This document shows, piece after piece, positions 1-8,885 of a stretch of 64,000 bases of DNA. Under the pieces are notes generated by a model, which saw only the letters and a program-made list of their open reading frames with translations, was not told the DNA's origin and did not search any database. Origin of the DNA: Bacillota bacterium (GTDB taxonomy: Bacteria > Bacillota > Clostridia > Oscillospirales > Acutalibacteraceae); the NCBI GenBank assembly GCA_023416955.1, contig JAEZGM010000031.1, positions 186,001 through 250,000 on the forward strand. The letters run 5' to 3'. The number at the start of each line of letters is the position of its first letter. Positions within the stretch are counted from its first letter, which is position 1. Both the position numbers and the translations under genes were made by a program.

Positions 1-12
1 TCATAATATTGA

Positions 13-41
13 TTGACAAAATGTTTTCACTAATTTATACT
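13..41 (+). promoter_or_regulatory. promoter of the rubredoxin-fprA operon
   Basis: TTGACA at 13-18 and TATACT at 36-41 are separated by exactly 17 bases, a near-consensus housekeeping promoter. It lies 34 bases upstream of the rubredoxin start, and an AAGGAG at 60-65 follows it. It probably drives both rubredoxin and the flavodiiron gene. Confidence 0.75.
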
Positions 42-75
42 GGAAATAAATAATATTATAAGGAGTGTATGTTAA

Positions 76-234
76 ATGAAGAAATATATTTGTGACGCTT
101 GTGGTTACGTTTACGATCCTGCAGTGGGCGATCCTGACAGCGGTATTGCACCCGGAACAGCATTTGAAGATCTTCCTGACGATTGGGTTTGCCCCCTCTG
201 CGGCGTTGGCAAAGACATGTTTTCAGCAGAGTAA
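76..234 (+). CDS. rubredoxin
   Basis: This 52-residue protein has the complete rubredoxin pattern: CDACG near residues 6-10 and CPLCG near 39-43 give four cysteines for one mononuclear Fe(SCys)4 centre, with the family's YVYDP and DDWVCP segments in between. The length equals that of typical clostridial rubredoxins. It is a small cytoplasmic electron carrier. It lies 24 bases upstream of the flavodiiron protein gene, and in anaerobes rubredoxin is the usual electron donor to that enzyme. The start is set by AAGGAG ten bases upstream of the ATG. Confidence 0.97.
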   Translation: MKKYICDACGYVYDPAVGDPDSGIAPGTAFEDLPDDWVCPLCGVGKDMFSAE

Positions 235-258
235 TTTGCATACAAAGGAAGTTTTTTC

Positions 259-1449
259 ATGAGTGCGTTTCAAATTAAAGAGAACGTGTATTCAGTGGGC
301 GTTTTGAATCCTTCGCTCCGTGTATTTGATATTATCATGTGGGCGGAGTACGGTACGAGCTATAATGCTTACCTGATTACCGGTGAAAAAAACATCTTAG
401 TGGACACGGTGCATGAGCCTTACTTCGGGGAGTATCTTGACAACATTCAAAGTGTTGTTGATGTTTCCAAAATAGACTGCCTGATTATGAACCACACAGA
501 GCCCGATCACTCGGGCAGTGTGGCAAAATTGCTGGCATTGAACCCCAACATTACGGTTTACTGCACAATGGCCGCGAAGAAATATCTTTCTGCCATCACC
601 AATCGGGAGTTTGACTGCGTGGTAGTCAAGCAGGGCGATAAGCTGAATTACGGCAGCGGCGAACTGGAATTTCTGATTGCCCCGCTGCTTCATTGGCCGG
701 ATTCCATGTTTACATGGATGCCCGAAAATAAAATCGCGTTTACCTGCGACTTTTTGGGCACACATTTCTGTGAGCCGACCATGCTTGATACCGGAGTGAA
801 ATATCAGGATAAATTCCGCGAGCAGTTCCGGCACTATTACGACTGCATTTTTGCGCCGTTTAAGCCCTATGTGCTTGCCGGTCTGGACAAGCTGAAAGAT
901 TTGCCGCTGGAATTAGTCTGTACCAGCCACGGCCCCATGCTGACGGAATTTATTCAGGAGGCAATGGCGCTTTACCGTGAGTGGAGTGCGCCTACAGTGC
1001 ACGAAAAACCAATTATCGCTATTTTATTTGCTTCCGCATACGGCTGCACCACAAAGCTGGCGCAGGCCGCTTATGACGAACTGAAAGAAGATACCGGTCT
1101 GGATGTGCGCATGATTAACGTTGTGTTCGCACCGTTTGAGGAAGTCGCGGCGCTTGCCAATGAGGCGGACGCGCTTTTGATGGGCTCCTGCACCATTAAC
1201 CGTGACGCGCCCAAAATCATTTGGGACGTGCTTGCCAGCATCGACGCCATCAATACCAAGCAGAAGCCCGCGGGGGCGTTTGGTTCCTATGGCTGGAGCG
1301 GGGAAGCGGTTCCGATGCTGCAATCGCGTTTGGAGCATTTGAAGTACAAGTTTATCGGCGAAGGCATGAAAGTGAACTTTATGCCGGATGAAAGCGATTT
1401 TGCGGCAATGAAAGCATATGCGCGCGAGCTTGTTTCCGCAATAAAATAG
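259..1449 (+). CDS. fprA: A-type flavodiiron protein (O2/NO reductase)
   Basis: The 396-residue protein has an N-terminal metallo-beta-lactamase-fold diiron domain (about 1-245) and a C-terminal flavodoxin domain (about 255-393). The diiron ligands are all visible at canonical spacing: H79, E81, D83 and H84 (HTEPDH), H145, D164 and H224. The flavodoxin part has the SAYGCT phosphate loop and GSYGWSG. Known members reduce O2 to water or NO to N2O with electrons from rubredoxin, and the rubredoxin gene lies directly upstream. The product is cytoplasmic and protects an anaerobe. AAAGGAAG precedes the ATG. A 71-bp repeat begins at the base after the stop codon. Confidence 0.95.
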   Translation: MSAFQIKENVYSVGVLNPSLRVFDIIMWAEYGTSYNAYLITGEKNILVDTVHEPYFGEYLDNIQSVVDVSKIDCLIMNHTEPDHSGSVAKLLALNPNITVYCTMAAKKYLSAITNREFDCVVVKQGDKLNYGSGELEFLIAPLLHWPDSMFTWMPENKIAFTCDFLGTHFCEPTMLDTGVKYQDKFREQFRHYYDCIFAPFKPYVLAGLDKLKDLPLELVCTSHGPMLTEFIQEAMALYREWSAPTVHEKPIIAILFASAYGCTTKLAQAAYDELKEDTGLDVRMINVVFAPFEEVAALANEADALLMGSCTINRDAPKIIWDVLASIDAINTKQKPAGAFGSYGWSGEAVPMLQSRLEHLKYKFIGEGMKVNFMPDESDFAAMKAYARELVSAIK

Positions 1450-1520
1450 TATAGTCAGTTCACTTTAGAAAACATCCAAGAAAATGGAGATTAGTTCTGT
1501 TTTCAAATGAACTGGCTATA
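1450..1520 (+). repeat. 71-bp MITE-like palindromic element, copy 1
   Basis: The element starts with TATAGTCAGTTCA and ends with TGAACTGGCTATA, a 13-bp terminal inverted repeat with one mismatch. The body matches copies at 15557, 31895 (inverted), 45601 (inverted) and 63410. It begins at the base immediately after the fprA stop codon, so it lies in the 3' untranslated region upstream of the terminator. It carries no coding capacity. Confidence 0.9.
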
Positions 1521-1535
1521 TTACCAAATCATAAC

Positions 1536-1567
1536 AAAGAGGGCGGCTGAAATCAGCCGCCCTCTTT
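1536..1567. terminator. bidirectional terminator between fprA and the ABC permease
   Basis: A perfect 15-bp stem (AAAGAGGGCGGCTGA with its complement) closes a two-base loop. A-rich and T-rich ends allow termination on both strands. It separates the rubredoxin-fprA operon from the convergent ABC cassette. Confidence 0.85.
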
Positions 1568-1596
1568 GTTTATTGGTTTGCGCGTATATTTGCGTT

Positions 1597-3456
1597 TTAC
1601 GAAATCCAGCCCATTTGTTGGGCCAGACGGTAGGTTTCGGAATTTTTGTCATGTACAGAGTATCTTCCTCCGCCGTTGAGACGAAATTTTGTCTGACCGG
1701 ACGGCAGCTGATATTTCACGAATTCGTCCCTGGGGGTCAGTGAATCTTTAAAATTGACCTGAACCGTGATGTGCGTGTTATTTCCTTGGTCGGATTTATG
1801 GTTCAGAATATCCTGCTGTATGGCGTCCAACAGCTTTTGCTTCACATCTTCATTAGGCACATAGGACATTTGATTTTCTCCGTTGCCCTGACCGACATCC
1901 ACACTTTTTACGTCGGCTGCGCCAACATGAAAAATCATGTCGGTTCCCTTCGCGAACTCCGGATTTTCGGTAACCTTTTTTTGTATTGCACTGAACTTAT
2001 CCCAATCTGCTGAGCCATCACCGTCGAAAAGGTTGTAAGTGCGTGAGATTACCTTTCCGTTTTTCAAGTGATAGGTCAGGGGAATGGATGAGCCGACAGA
2101 ATTACCGATACGGTAGGGGTAAGCACCGGTGCGGTAAGAATCAATGAACGTTTTCTGCATATCAATGGCAGCCTGTATGCCTGCTTGATTGAATACAACA
2201 GGTTTTATCTGCTTAGGAGAGTTTCCGTTTTCATCATAAATTACGGTACAGCCGCTGCCGTCCACGAAACTGTATCCGGAGTCAATTGTAACGCTTGCAA
2301 CATCTGCCGCGTTGGGAATGCGGGTATCGTAACCTAAGCCTCCCGTAGCTACGATACCGTAAAACACCGCGAATGCGGCCGCAAAGGTGCCGTACCATTT
2401 GAAGCTTTTCTTTATGTGAGCGAAGCCGCGTGAATAAATTGCTTCCACAATGACATGAACAAGAGCGGAACCTGCCGCCAGCCCAATGAAGAAGCCGCCG
2501 CGAATATTGGTATTGAGGAAAAGCCCCAGGCCAATTCCGCCGACCGCGGTTAAAATAAACCGGATTATGATTTTGGGGATTGGAAACGCGAAATTATTTT
2601 CCGCGCATTCGCTCTTTCGTTTCCGGTAAAGCACCACCGAACCCGCCAGGATCAGGATTGTCATGACAATCCACCAAACAAGGAACCCGGTGCTGCGGCT
2701 GCCGGTAAATGCAACCACCGCCGCAGGGAACGGAGCGAGGGCTGTGATAAGGGTAAGCCCGTTTCTCCAGTTGAAGTCAAAACCGGGTAGGGTTAAATTC
2801 ATAACAGTGACCCCGCACAGGATTAAAATCGGGTAGCCCGCGTTTACGCCCAGAATGGAAAGCACCGTATCCAATGTAGTTCCGCTGCAAACAGCCATGA
2901 ACATACTGAAGGTAAACGCCGCCGTGCCCATCAGAATAACAATGAACATTTGCGTCCATATAGACGGGGAACCGTTCATATAGGAAATGCCCCAGGCTAG
3001 CCGTATAATTTCTAAAATAGCGGTATTCAAGACCAGCGGAATGTATAAAATAGTCAGACCGGCGCACCAGCGGCCCAAAAGCATCGGAGTGCGCCCGACG
3101 GGGAGCGCGTGAAACAAATCCACGCTTCTTTTGCCGTGCATATAGTTGAACAGAAGTACACACAGAATAATAGCGAAAAGAAGAATAATGCAAATCACAA
3201 GGAAAGAAGTCGAGTGCAAAAACGAGTCCATGTACCGGGATAAGTAAAGCTCCCGGCTTAGATGAGTTTTATCTATATCAGGGTATTTTGCCCATTCTTC
3301 CGCTTTCTGCTGTAGCGACAGCAGGGGAATCAGCGGCAGCGACAGGAACAGCAGTACCGTCAGCAGCGCGCCCATGCCGCGGTTTTTCTTTAAAGACCAG
3401 CGGTATACGCTGCAAAATTCCGCCAGGCGGTTATTTGAGGATGTTTTCGATGTCAT
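1597..3456 (-). CDS. ABC-2 type permease of a GntR-ATPase-permease cassette
   Basis: About 619 residues. The N-terminal half carries roughly six to eight hydrophobic segments, starting with one near residues 30-45, as in ABC-2 type transporters; a hydrophilic domain of about 250 residues follows. The start at 3456 is chosen because GGAGGTGG lies eight bases upstream; an ATG 21 bases earlier has no such site. It overlaps the end of the ATPase gene and so is translationally coupled. The arrangement GntR regulator, ATPase, permease resembles the Bacillus Ytr cassettes, which respond to cell-envelope-acting antibiotics. The substrate cannot be read from the sequence. Confidence 0.8.
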   Translation of the reverse strand: MTSKTSSNNRLAEFCSVYRWSLKKNRGMGALLTVLLFLSLPLIPLLSLQQKAEEWAKYPDIDKTHLSRELYLSRYMDSFLHSTSFLVICIILLFAIILCVLLFNYMHGKRSVDLFHALPVGRTPMLLGRWCAGLTILYIPLVLNTAILEIIRLAWGISYMNGSPSIWTQMFIVILMGTAAFTFSMFMAVCSGTTLDTVLSILGVNAGYPILILCGVTVMNLTLPGFDFNWRNGLTLITALAPFPAAVVAFTGSRSTGFLVWWIVMTILILAGSVVLYRKRKSECAENNFAFPIPKIIIRFILTAVGGIGLGLFLNTNIRGGFFIGLAAGSALVHVIVEAIYSRGFAHIKKSFKWYGTFAAAFAVFYGIVATGGLGYDTRIPNAADVASVTIDSGYSFVDGSGCTVIYDENGNSPKQIKPVVFNQAGIQAAIDMQKTFIDSYRTGAYPYRIGNSVGSSIPLTYHLKNGKVISRTYNLFDGDGSADWDKFSAIQKKVTENPEFAKGTDMIFHVGAADVKSVDVGQGNGENQMSYVPNEDVKQKLLDAIQQDILNHKSDQGNNTHITVQVNFKDSLTPRDEFVKYQLPSGQTKFRLNGGGRYSVHDKNSETYRLAQQMGWIS

Positions 3457-4330
3457 AACCGGCCACCTCCATTTCACTGATAAAAACTTCCTCCAGCGTC
3501 AGGGGGAGAATTTCGGAGAAAACAGGGTCCATGGAATTGATTTTTTCCATGATTCCTTCCTTGGAACCGCGCACTACAAGATTAATCAGTGAGCCGCGCT
3601 GTTCCGCCTTTACAATATCCAGCGGCGCAAAGGCGCTCATTTCCGGCATCGGCTTCAGAACGGCCTGTACTTTGTTGATGCCGAGCTTCAGTTCGTCCAG
3701 ATCACGCTCCAGAATCACGCCGCCTTTGTGCAGAAATCCGATATGGTCGCAGAAATCCTCCAGCTCACGAAGATTATGGGAAGCAATCAGCACGGTCATG
3801 CCGCGCTCCGAAACCTCATTGGAAACAATGCGTTTCAACAGTTGGCGCATGACCGGGTCAAGCCCGTCAAAGATTTCGTCCATCAGCAGGTAGTCGGGCT
3901 GCGTGGAAAGAGCCAGAACCAAAGCCGCCTGGCGCTGCATTCCTTTTGACATGTTATTGATTTTTTCTTTCTTGCCTATGGGAAACAGATTCGAAAATTC
4001 CTGATAGCGTTTACTGCTCCAGTTTGGATAAATTTTAGAGTAAAAATCCGCCATTTCCGCCAGTGTTGCCTGCGCAATAAAGTACGGATAGTCCGGGATA
4101 AAAAATAATCTGGATTTTACCGATGAGTTTTCAAACGGCGCCGCTCCGTCCACCAGCACCTCACCGCCGTCCGGCTTGAAAATTCCGGCAAGCGTGCGCA
4201 TAAACGTCGATTTTCCCGCACCGTTCGAACCGATCAGTCCGAATAGCGAACCGGAACCGACGCGGAAGGAAATTCCGTCCAACGCTACTTTTGTATCAAA
4301 CCGCTTTGTGAGAGTTTTTGCCTCAATCAT
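3431..4330 (-). CDS. ABC transporter ATP-binding protein
   Basis: The 299-residue nucleotide-binding subunit has a Walker A GSNGAGKST (34-42), a degenerate signature MSKGMQRQ (127-134) in place of LSGGQ, Walker B LLMDE (148-152) and a switch histidine in IASHN. It pairs with the permease encoded just downstream, whose gene it overlaps, and itself starts within the end of the GntR gene. GGAGGAG lies upstream of the ATG. The altered signature is common in YtrB-like ATPases. Confidence 0.92.
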   Translation of the reverse strand: MIEAKTLTKRFDTKVALDGISFRVGSGSLFGLIGSNGAGKSTFMRTLAGIFKPDGGEVLVDGAAPFENSSVKSRLFFIPDYPYFIAQATLAEMADFYSKIYPNWSSKRYQEFSNLFPIGKKEKINNMSKGMQRQAALVLALSTQPDYLLMDEIFDGLDPVMRQLLKRIVSNEVSERGMTVLIASHNLRELEDFCDHIGFLHKGGVILERDLDELKLGINKVQAVLKPMPEMSAFAPLDIVKAEQRGSLINLVVRGSKEGIMEKINSMDPVFSEILPLTLEEVFISEMEVAGYDIENILK

Positions 4331-4706
4331 GCTTTTCCACTCCTCCCGAAAGATAATATTGATGTACCTTTTCTACAAATTCAGCTTCGCTGACACCACA
4401 GCCTGCGGCGCTCTTGGCTGCCTCCTCCAGTTTCTTAAAAGCAATTTCCCGCTGCCGTTTGACGGCGGAATTGCTGTCTAAAATAAATGAGCCCTTGCCC
4501 GGTACCGAGTGGATGATTTCGTCCCGCTCCAACATCTGATATGCCTTTTGCACGGTGTTTGGGTTTACGCCCAACTCCAGCGCAAGAGCCCTCACACTGG
4601 GAAGAGGTTCCCCCGGGTCAAACGCGCCCACTGCTGCCATTTGCGTGACAGATTGATACAGCTGCTCATAAATCGGCAGCCTGCTTTTGTAATCCAGTGT
4701 GAACAA
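4323..4706 (-). CDS. GntR family regulator (YtrA-like)
   Basis: This 127-residue regulator has an N-terminal winged helix-turn-helix (SVRALALELGVNPNTVQKAY, about 37-56) and a short C-terminal tail, the compact architecture of the YtrA subgroup. The start is a TTG at 4706 because AAGGAGG lies just upstream; translating from further upstream would add a non-homologous leader. It is the first gene of the cassette and overlaps the ATPase by eight bases. It very likely autoregulates through the inverted repeat at 4730-4752. Confidence 0.9.
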   Translation of the reverse strand: MFTLDYKSRLPIYEQLYQSVTQMAAVGAFDPGEPLPSVRALALELGVNPNTVQKAYQMLERDEIIHSVPGKGSFILDSNSAVKRQREIAFKKLEEAAKSAAGCGVSEAEFVEKVHQYYLSGGVEKHD

Positions 4707-4729
4707 TAGAATCCTCCTTCCTGTTTGTA

Positions 4730-4783
4730 CTGTATTATTATGATTAATACAGATAATATAGCAGAATATATCGCTCATGTCAA
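4730..4783 (-). promoter_or_regulatory. promoter with overlapping operator for the GntR-ABC cassette
   Basis: On the minus strand TTGACA (4778-4783) and TATATT (4755-4760) are 17 bases apart. Immediately downstream a perfect inverted repeat, CTGTATTA-N7-TAATACAG (4730-4752), covers the expected transcription start. The position fits repression by the GntR protein encoded 24 bases further on. Confidence 0.75.
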
Positions 4784-4799
4784 TCGGCAAAAAATAAAA

Positions 4800-4847
4800 A
4801 AGAAGGTGTTGCAAAATGAATGAAAATTCATTTTGCAACACCTTCTT
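4800..4847. terminator. 22-bp hairpin terminator after the AI-2E family gene
   Basis: A perfect 22-bp stem with a GAAA loop, flanked by an A run on the left, acts as a terminator for the minus-strand gene at 4935-6044. Its core GGTG..TTGCAAAATGAA recurs in the hairpin at 62586-62635. Confidence 0.85.
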
Positions 4848-4934
4848 TACGGAAAAATTTCTTGTGGGTCGTGATTAGACTTTTCCGGCATGGTTGGTAT
4901 CATTTATTCATTATGCAACAGCCCCTGCAAATAA

Positions 4935-6044
4935 CTACGGCTTTTCCTGAGGAGGTGCCTCCGGCGCTTTTGTATTTTCAAACAGTTTGGGGAGCAAGCC
5001 TGACTGGGATAAAATCTGGTACAGAAGCGCCAGCATGGAAAAGTAAATCAGCACCCAGAAATTCCCCGCAACAATCGCGAAATAAATTGCCGCCAGCATA
5101 TACAGCGGATGAATGTTAATGGAAGAGGAGACGAGCTTCGGTTCGATTACCTGCCGCAATGCTGTAATCAGCAGCCAGCACACCAGCAGCGCCACCGCCT
5201 TGAAAACATCGCCGGTAAACAGGTAAATCACCGCAAGGGGAATGTAAATTGTGCCGGGACCGAGAACGGGAAGAATGTCGGCGACTCCGGTTATGATACT
5301 CAGTACCAGCGGATAAGGAACGCCCAGCGCAAAAAAGACAATGAGGGTCTCCAAAAATGTAATGAAGTAAACCAACAGGTAAGAAAGCACATAACGGCCG
5401 CTCATGTTCACACCGTGCTTTGAGGCGGTTCTCAGGCCGGCTGCAGCTTTGTCCGGCAAATAAGCGACGACATACCTTTTAATTACCGACATGTCCTTGG
5501 AGAAGAAATAAGTAGAGAAAATCATTACGATTAACAGGGTAAAGACCATAGGAAGCGAAGTCAGAAATTTTAAAGTGCCACCCAGTATTTTGGTGGCAAT
5601 ACTCGCCCCGGACTGTACCGCGCTCATAAGCTGTTCACGGTTTTTTTCAATGAAGCTGGCATCTATTTTGCTTAAATAATCCCCTATTTGGTTAAAAATC
5701 GAATTAATTGGCGCGGTCAAATCTCCAAATCCGCTGCTCGAAAGTTTAGCCATATAGTCGATCAGATTATTGATTTCCAGTACCAGCCAATAGCCTAGCA
5801 GAAAAATCAGACCAAACAGAACTGCGAAAACGAGCAGTGTGGACAAGGACGACGCAATCCACGGCCTGAAATGGAGGCGGTTCTTCATTGTCCGTATCAG
5901 TGGCTGCACCGTCAGTGCGAGTAAAAATCCTGCAAGGAACGGGAAAGTGTATTTCAGTGTGGCGGCAAAGAAAAGGAATCCCACAGTGAAGGCGACGAAA
6001 AAAATAACCAGCGGCTTCAAGCGGGTAAGCTGCTGCCGTTCCAT
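4935..6044 (-). CDS. AI-2E transporter family membrane protein
   Basis: About 369 residues with roughly eight hydrophobic segments: two near the N-terminus, one near 65-90, and a C-terminal cluster from about 195 to 345, with a hydrophilic stretch between. The segment ADILPVLGPGTIYIPLA matches the conserved region of the AI-2E/YtvI/PerM family. Members include autoinducer exporters and Na+/H+ antiporters, so the substrate is unknown. AGGAGG lies ten bases before the ATG at 6044; a TTG three bases earlier is an equally placed alternative start. Monocistronic, with its own terminator. Confidence 0.85.
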   Translation of the reverse strand: MERQQLTRLKPLVIFFVAFTVGFLFFAATLKYTFPFLAGFLLALTVQPLIRTMKNRLHFRPWIASSLSTLLVFAVLFGLIFLLGYWLVLEINNLIDYMAKLSSSGFGDLTAPINSIFNQIGDYLSKIDASFIEKNREQLMSAVQSGASIATKILGGTLKFLTSLPMVFTLLIVMIFSTYFFSKDMSVIKRYVVAYLPDKAAAGLRTASKHGVNMSGRYVLSYLLVYFITFLETLIVFFALGVPYPLVLSIITGVADILPVLGPGTIYIPLAVIYLFTGDVFKAVALLVCWLLITALRQVIEPKLVSSSINIHPLYMLAAIYFAIVAGNFWVLIYFSMLALLYQILSQSGLLPKLFENTKAPEAPPQEKP

Positions 6045-6132
6045 CAATTTGAATCCTCCTTGTATTTTGTATGATATAAGCGTATTATTGTCTATTATAA
6101 AGTATAACCGTAAAAAAATAAAGCATAAAAAA

Positions 6133-6157
6133 GACGCTTCGCGGTAAACGAAGCGTC
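6133..6157 (-). terminator. terminator of the XRE regulator gene
   Basis: GACGCTTCG pairs with CGAAGCGTC around a seven-base loop. On the minus strand it is followed by a run of six T. It lies 20 bases past the stop codon of the regulator. Confidence 0.85.
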
Positions 6158-6176
6158 GGGAACACGGAGTTAATGC

Positions 6177-6425
6177 TTATTTTTCTCTTCCTAACAGCCA
6201 ATCAACAGAAACATTTAATATATTGGCCAAAGCAGAAAGTTCAAAATCAGTTACATAACGAATTTGACCTTCTAATTTGGACAAGCCCGAGGCGTTCATG
6301 TCAACCCCGTTGACCTGCAGCTGCGCTAAAAGCTCTTTTTGCTTCATTCCCTGATTCTTGCGCGCCATCTCAACACGCGCTCCGACCAAATTGCGGGTAC
6401 CAAGTGCCTGTTTGCGTAATCTCAT
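6177..6425 (-). CDS. small XRE-type helix-turn-helix regulator
   Basis: An 82-residue protein consisting essentially of one Cro/C1-type domain (about 12-78); the helix-turn-helix lies around KELLAQLQVNGVDMNASGLS and the tail ends NVSVDWLLG, typical of this family. The ATG at 6425 is preferred because GGGAG lies nine bases upstream; the ATG nine bases earlier directly abuts that site. Its target is unknown, but an inverted repeat in its own upstream region (6494-6514) is a candidate operator. Confidence 0.88.
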   Translation of the reverse strand: MRLRKQALGTRNLVGARVEMARKNQGMKQKELLAQLQVNGVDMNASGLSKLEGQIRYVTDFELSALANILNVSVDWLLGREK

Positions 6426-6434
6426 TGAATTCAT

Positions 6435-6818
6435 CTCCCAAGTAACATATTTGGTACATAGTTTCTACCAATCATCTTTTCTTACAAAAATTTCGACATA
6501 ATTGCAGTATGTCGGAATTTTCTTCAGAATTTATTGTCTCATCGTGATATAGTATAATATCTTTTTGTGAAAAATACAATAAAAGAGTGAAATTTTTTCA
6601 TTTCGATTTTTCAAATAAACCCAACGTTGTATAATCGTTACTAATGTGAGTCCATTTTATTTGTTATTTTTCCATAAACTTGTTATAATATTCCTGTAAC
6701 CTAATCTTTTTCAGCAGATAATATGCAGGATATTTTGTGCTGTTCTATAATATGACAGGCAATAGACTTGTAGTTACTGCCAAGAGCCAAACAATTCAAA
6801 CAATTATTGGAGTGGGTA
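6435..6818. other. divergent regulatory region between the XRE gene and pncB
   Basis: AT-rich non-coding stretch. It holds an inverted repeat CGACATA-N7-TATGTCG (6494-6514), extended by AATT arms, upstream of the XRE gene. Facing pncB there is a possible promoter TTGTTA (6661-6666), 17 bases, TATAAT (6684-6689), and a second TATAAT at 6746-6751 followed by an imperfect inverted repeat with GGCAATA and TACTGCC arms (6758-6781). No small gene was recognised. Confidence 0.5.
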
Positions 6819-8279
6819 ATGATGAAGGAAAAAAACGGAACAAAACCGAATTTGACGATGCTGACCGATTTTTATGAAATAACAATGGCGAACGGTTATT
6901 TTGCAAACGGCTACCGTGATAAAATTGTGTATTTCGATATGTTTTTTCGACATATTCCGGACGAAGGCGGCTATGCGGTTATGGCCGGCGTGCAGCAGCT
7001 TGTGGATTATCTGAAAAATTTGGAATTTACCGACGATGACATTGAGTATCTCCGCGGATGTAAGCTGTTTCGCGAGGAGTTTATACAGTATCTGAAAAAT
7101 TTCCGCTTTTCCTGTGATGTCTGGGCCGTACCTGAAGGAACACCCATTTTTCCGGGTGAACCGATTGTTACAGTGCGTGGCCCGGTGATTCAGGCACAGT
7201 TTGTCGAGACAATGGTACTGCTGTGTATCAACCATCAAAGCCTGATTGCTACAAAAGCCAACCGCATTGTGCGTGCGGCACAGGGAAGAGCCGTTATGGA
7301 GTTCGGCTCCCGCCGGGCACAGGGCGCCGACGGCGCTATTTACGGTGCCAGGGCTGCCTACATTGGCGGATGTGTCGGCACGGCCTGTACGATTTCCGAC
7401 CGTGATTACGGTGTGCCCGCTCTTGGTACTATGGCGCACAGCTGGGTGCAGCTTTTCGACAATGAGCTGGAGGCCTTCCGCGCCTACGCAAAGGAATATC
7501 CCACGAACTGTACGCTTTTGGTCGACACCTACAATGTGCTGAAATCCGGCGTGCCCAATGCGATCCGCGTGTTTAACGAAGAACTGCTTCCGAATGGTCA
7601 TCGCCCCGCAGGAATCCGCATCGATAGTGGCGATATTACCTATCTTTCCCAAAAAGCAAGGAAAATGCTCGACGAAGCAGGGTTTCCTGACTGTAAAATC
7701 TGTGCTTCTAACTCGCTTGATGAGTATATTATACGGGATATGCTGATACAAGGTGCACGCGTCGACACATTCGGCGTCGGCGAAAGGCTGATTACTTCCT
7801 CCAGCGAACCTGTTTTTGGCGGGGTGTACAAGCTCAGCGCAGTTGAGGACGGAAGCGGTAAAATTACGCCCAAAATTAAAATCAGCGAAAATGTTTCAAA
7901 AATTACGACTCCTTGCTTCAAAAAACCGTGGAGGCTTTTTGACAGCGAGAGCGGGAAGGCGATTGCGGACGTTATTGCGATGCATGATGAGGTCATTGAC
8001 GACACAAGGCCCTACGAAATTTTTGACCCCGAGCATATTTGGAAGCGCAAAAAGCTGACGAATTTCCGTGCTGTTCCGCTGCGTGAAAAAATATTTGAGA
8101 ACGGTCAGTATATTGGGCAGGAGCACGAATTGGACGACATCAGAAATTACTGCTTGGAACAGGTGGAGACGCTCTGGGATGAGGTTAAGCGATTTGAAAA
8201 CCCGCATCAGTATTATGTGGATCTGTCACAGCGGCTGTGGAATGAAAAGAATCGCCTCATTTCCGATTATTCCTATTAA
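6819..8279 (+). CDS. pncB: nicotinate phosphoribosyltransferase
   Basis: About 486 residues. This is the Firmicute-type enzyme that makes nicotinate mononucleotide from nicotinate and PRPP, the salvage route to NAD. Recognisable segments are LTDFYEITMANGYF at the N-terminus, EFGSRRAQGADGA in the middle, and RIDSGDITYLS plus ASNSLDEY, which line the phosphoribosyl site. GGAG lies six bases before the ATG at 6819; another ATG follows immediately. It stands alone between an XRE regulator and rnpB. Confidence 0.94.
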   Translation: MMKEKNGTKPNLTMLTDFYEITMANGYFANGYRDKIVYFDMFFRHIPDEGGYAVMAGVQQLVDYLKNLEFTDDDIEYLRGCKLFREEFIQYLKNFRFSCDVWAVPEGTPIFPGEPIVTVRGPVIQAQFVETMVLLCINHQSLIATKANRIVRAAQGRAVMEFGSRRAQGADGAIYGARAAYIGGCVGTACTISDRDYGVPALGTMAHSWVQLFDNELEAFRAYAKEYPTNCTLLVDTYNVLKSGVPNAIRVFNEELLPNGHRPAGIRIDSGDITYLSQKARKMLDEAGFPDCKICASNSLDEYIIRDMLIQGARVDTFGVGERLITSSSEPVFGGVYKLSAVEDGSGKITPKIKISENVSKITTPCFKKPWRLFDSESGKAIADVIAMHDEVIDDTRPYEIFDPEHIWKRKKLTNFRAVPLREKIFENGQYIGQEHELDDIRNYCLEQVETLWDEVKRFENPHQYYVDLSQRLWNEKNRLISDYSY

Positions 8280-8408
8280 GCGGGTCTTATATATAAAAGC
8301 TGAAATTGCATCTGACGAGGCCAGTCGTATTTTTAGTTGGAACTAATAAAATTTTGAATTTTTAAAACAAGACCTAATAATTGTCATTCGTGTTTGTGCT
8401 CTGTGTGA

Positions 8409-8437
8409 TTGACAGATCGGGGAAAAGCGGTTAAAAT
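8409..8437 (+). promoter_or_regulatory. rnpB promoter
   Basis: TTGACA (8409-8414) and TAAAAT (8432-8437) are 17 bases apart, just upstream of the RNase P RNA 5' end. Confidence 0.8.
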
Positions 8438-8444
8438 AGAATTC

Positions 8445-8786
8445 GCGAGCAGACTGAACAGCTGCGGACACAGCTCGAAAGGGCGTGCCCGAGGAAAGTC
8501 CGAGCTCCACAGGGCAGAATAACGGCTAACGGCCGCCGGGGGTGACCCCAGGGAAAGTGCAACAGAGATATACCGCCGGAAACGGTAAGGGTGGAAAGGC
8601 GAGGTAAGAGCTCACCAGCGCGCGGGGAACCGCGCGGCTCTGCAAACCCTATTCGGAGCAACACCGCAGAGGAACATGATGCGCCTGCCCGGCGCGTTCC
8701 GAGAAGGTGGCACTGAGCCGGTATGGCAACATCCGGCCAAGATAGATGGCTGTTCACGACAGAACTCGGCTTACAGGTCTGGTCGC
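8445..8786 (+). ncRNA. rnpB: RNase P RNA, bacterial class A
   Basis: The catalytic RNA that matures tRNA 5' ends. The universally conserved block GAGGAAAGTCCGAGCTCCAC lies near 8490, and the 3' conserved AGAACTCGGCTTACAGG near 8761-8777. GCGAGCAGAC at the 5' end pairs with GTCTGGTCGC at the 3' end to form P1, which sets the boundaries to within a few bases. The GGTGACCCCAGGGAAAGTGC segment fits the class A (ancestral) fold rather than the Bacillus class B fold. It has its own promoter and terminator. Confidence 0.96.
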
Positions 8787-8800
8787 ACCAATTATGCAGA

Positions 8801-8826
8801 AAACCCGCTGATTCAGCGGGTTTTTT
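8801..8826. terminator. rnpB terminator
   Basis: AAACCCGCTGA pairs with TCAGCGGGTTT, followed by a T run. The A run on the other side means it can also end the convergent sugar-transport transcript. Confidence 0.88.
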
Positions 8827-8885
8827 CATTTCACAGATTATAGAATCCGTTTAGATATGCTATTGTCCTTGGTGTATGCTCTGCA

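Noticed and set aside
1507..1743. 78-codon frame after fprA
   Set aside because: It begins inside the 71-bp element and crosses the terminator into the antisense of the permease gene.
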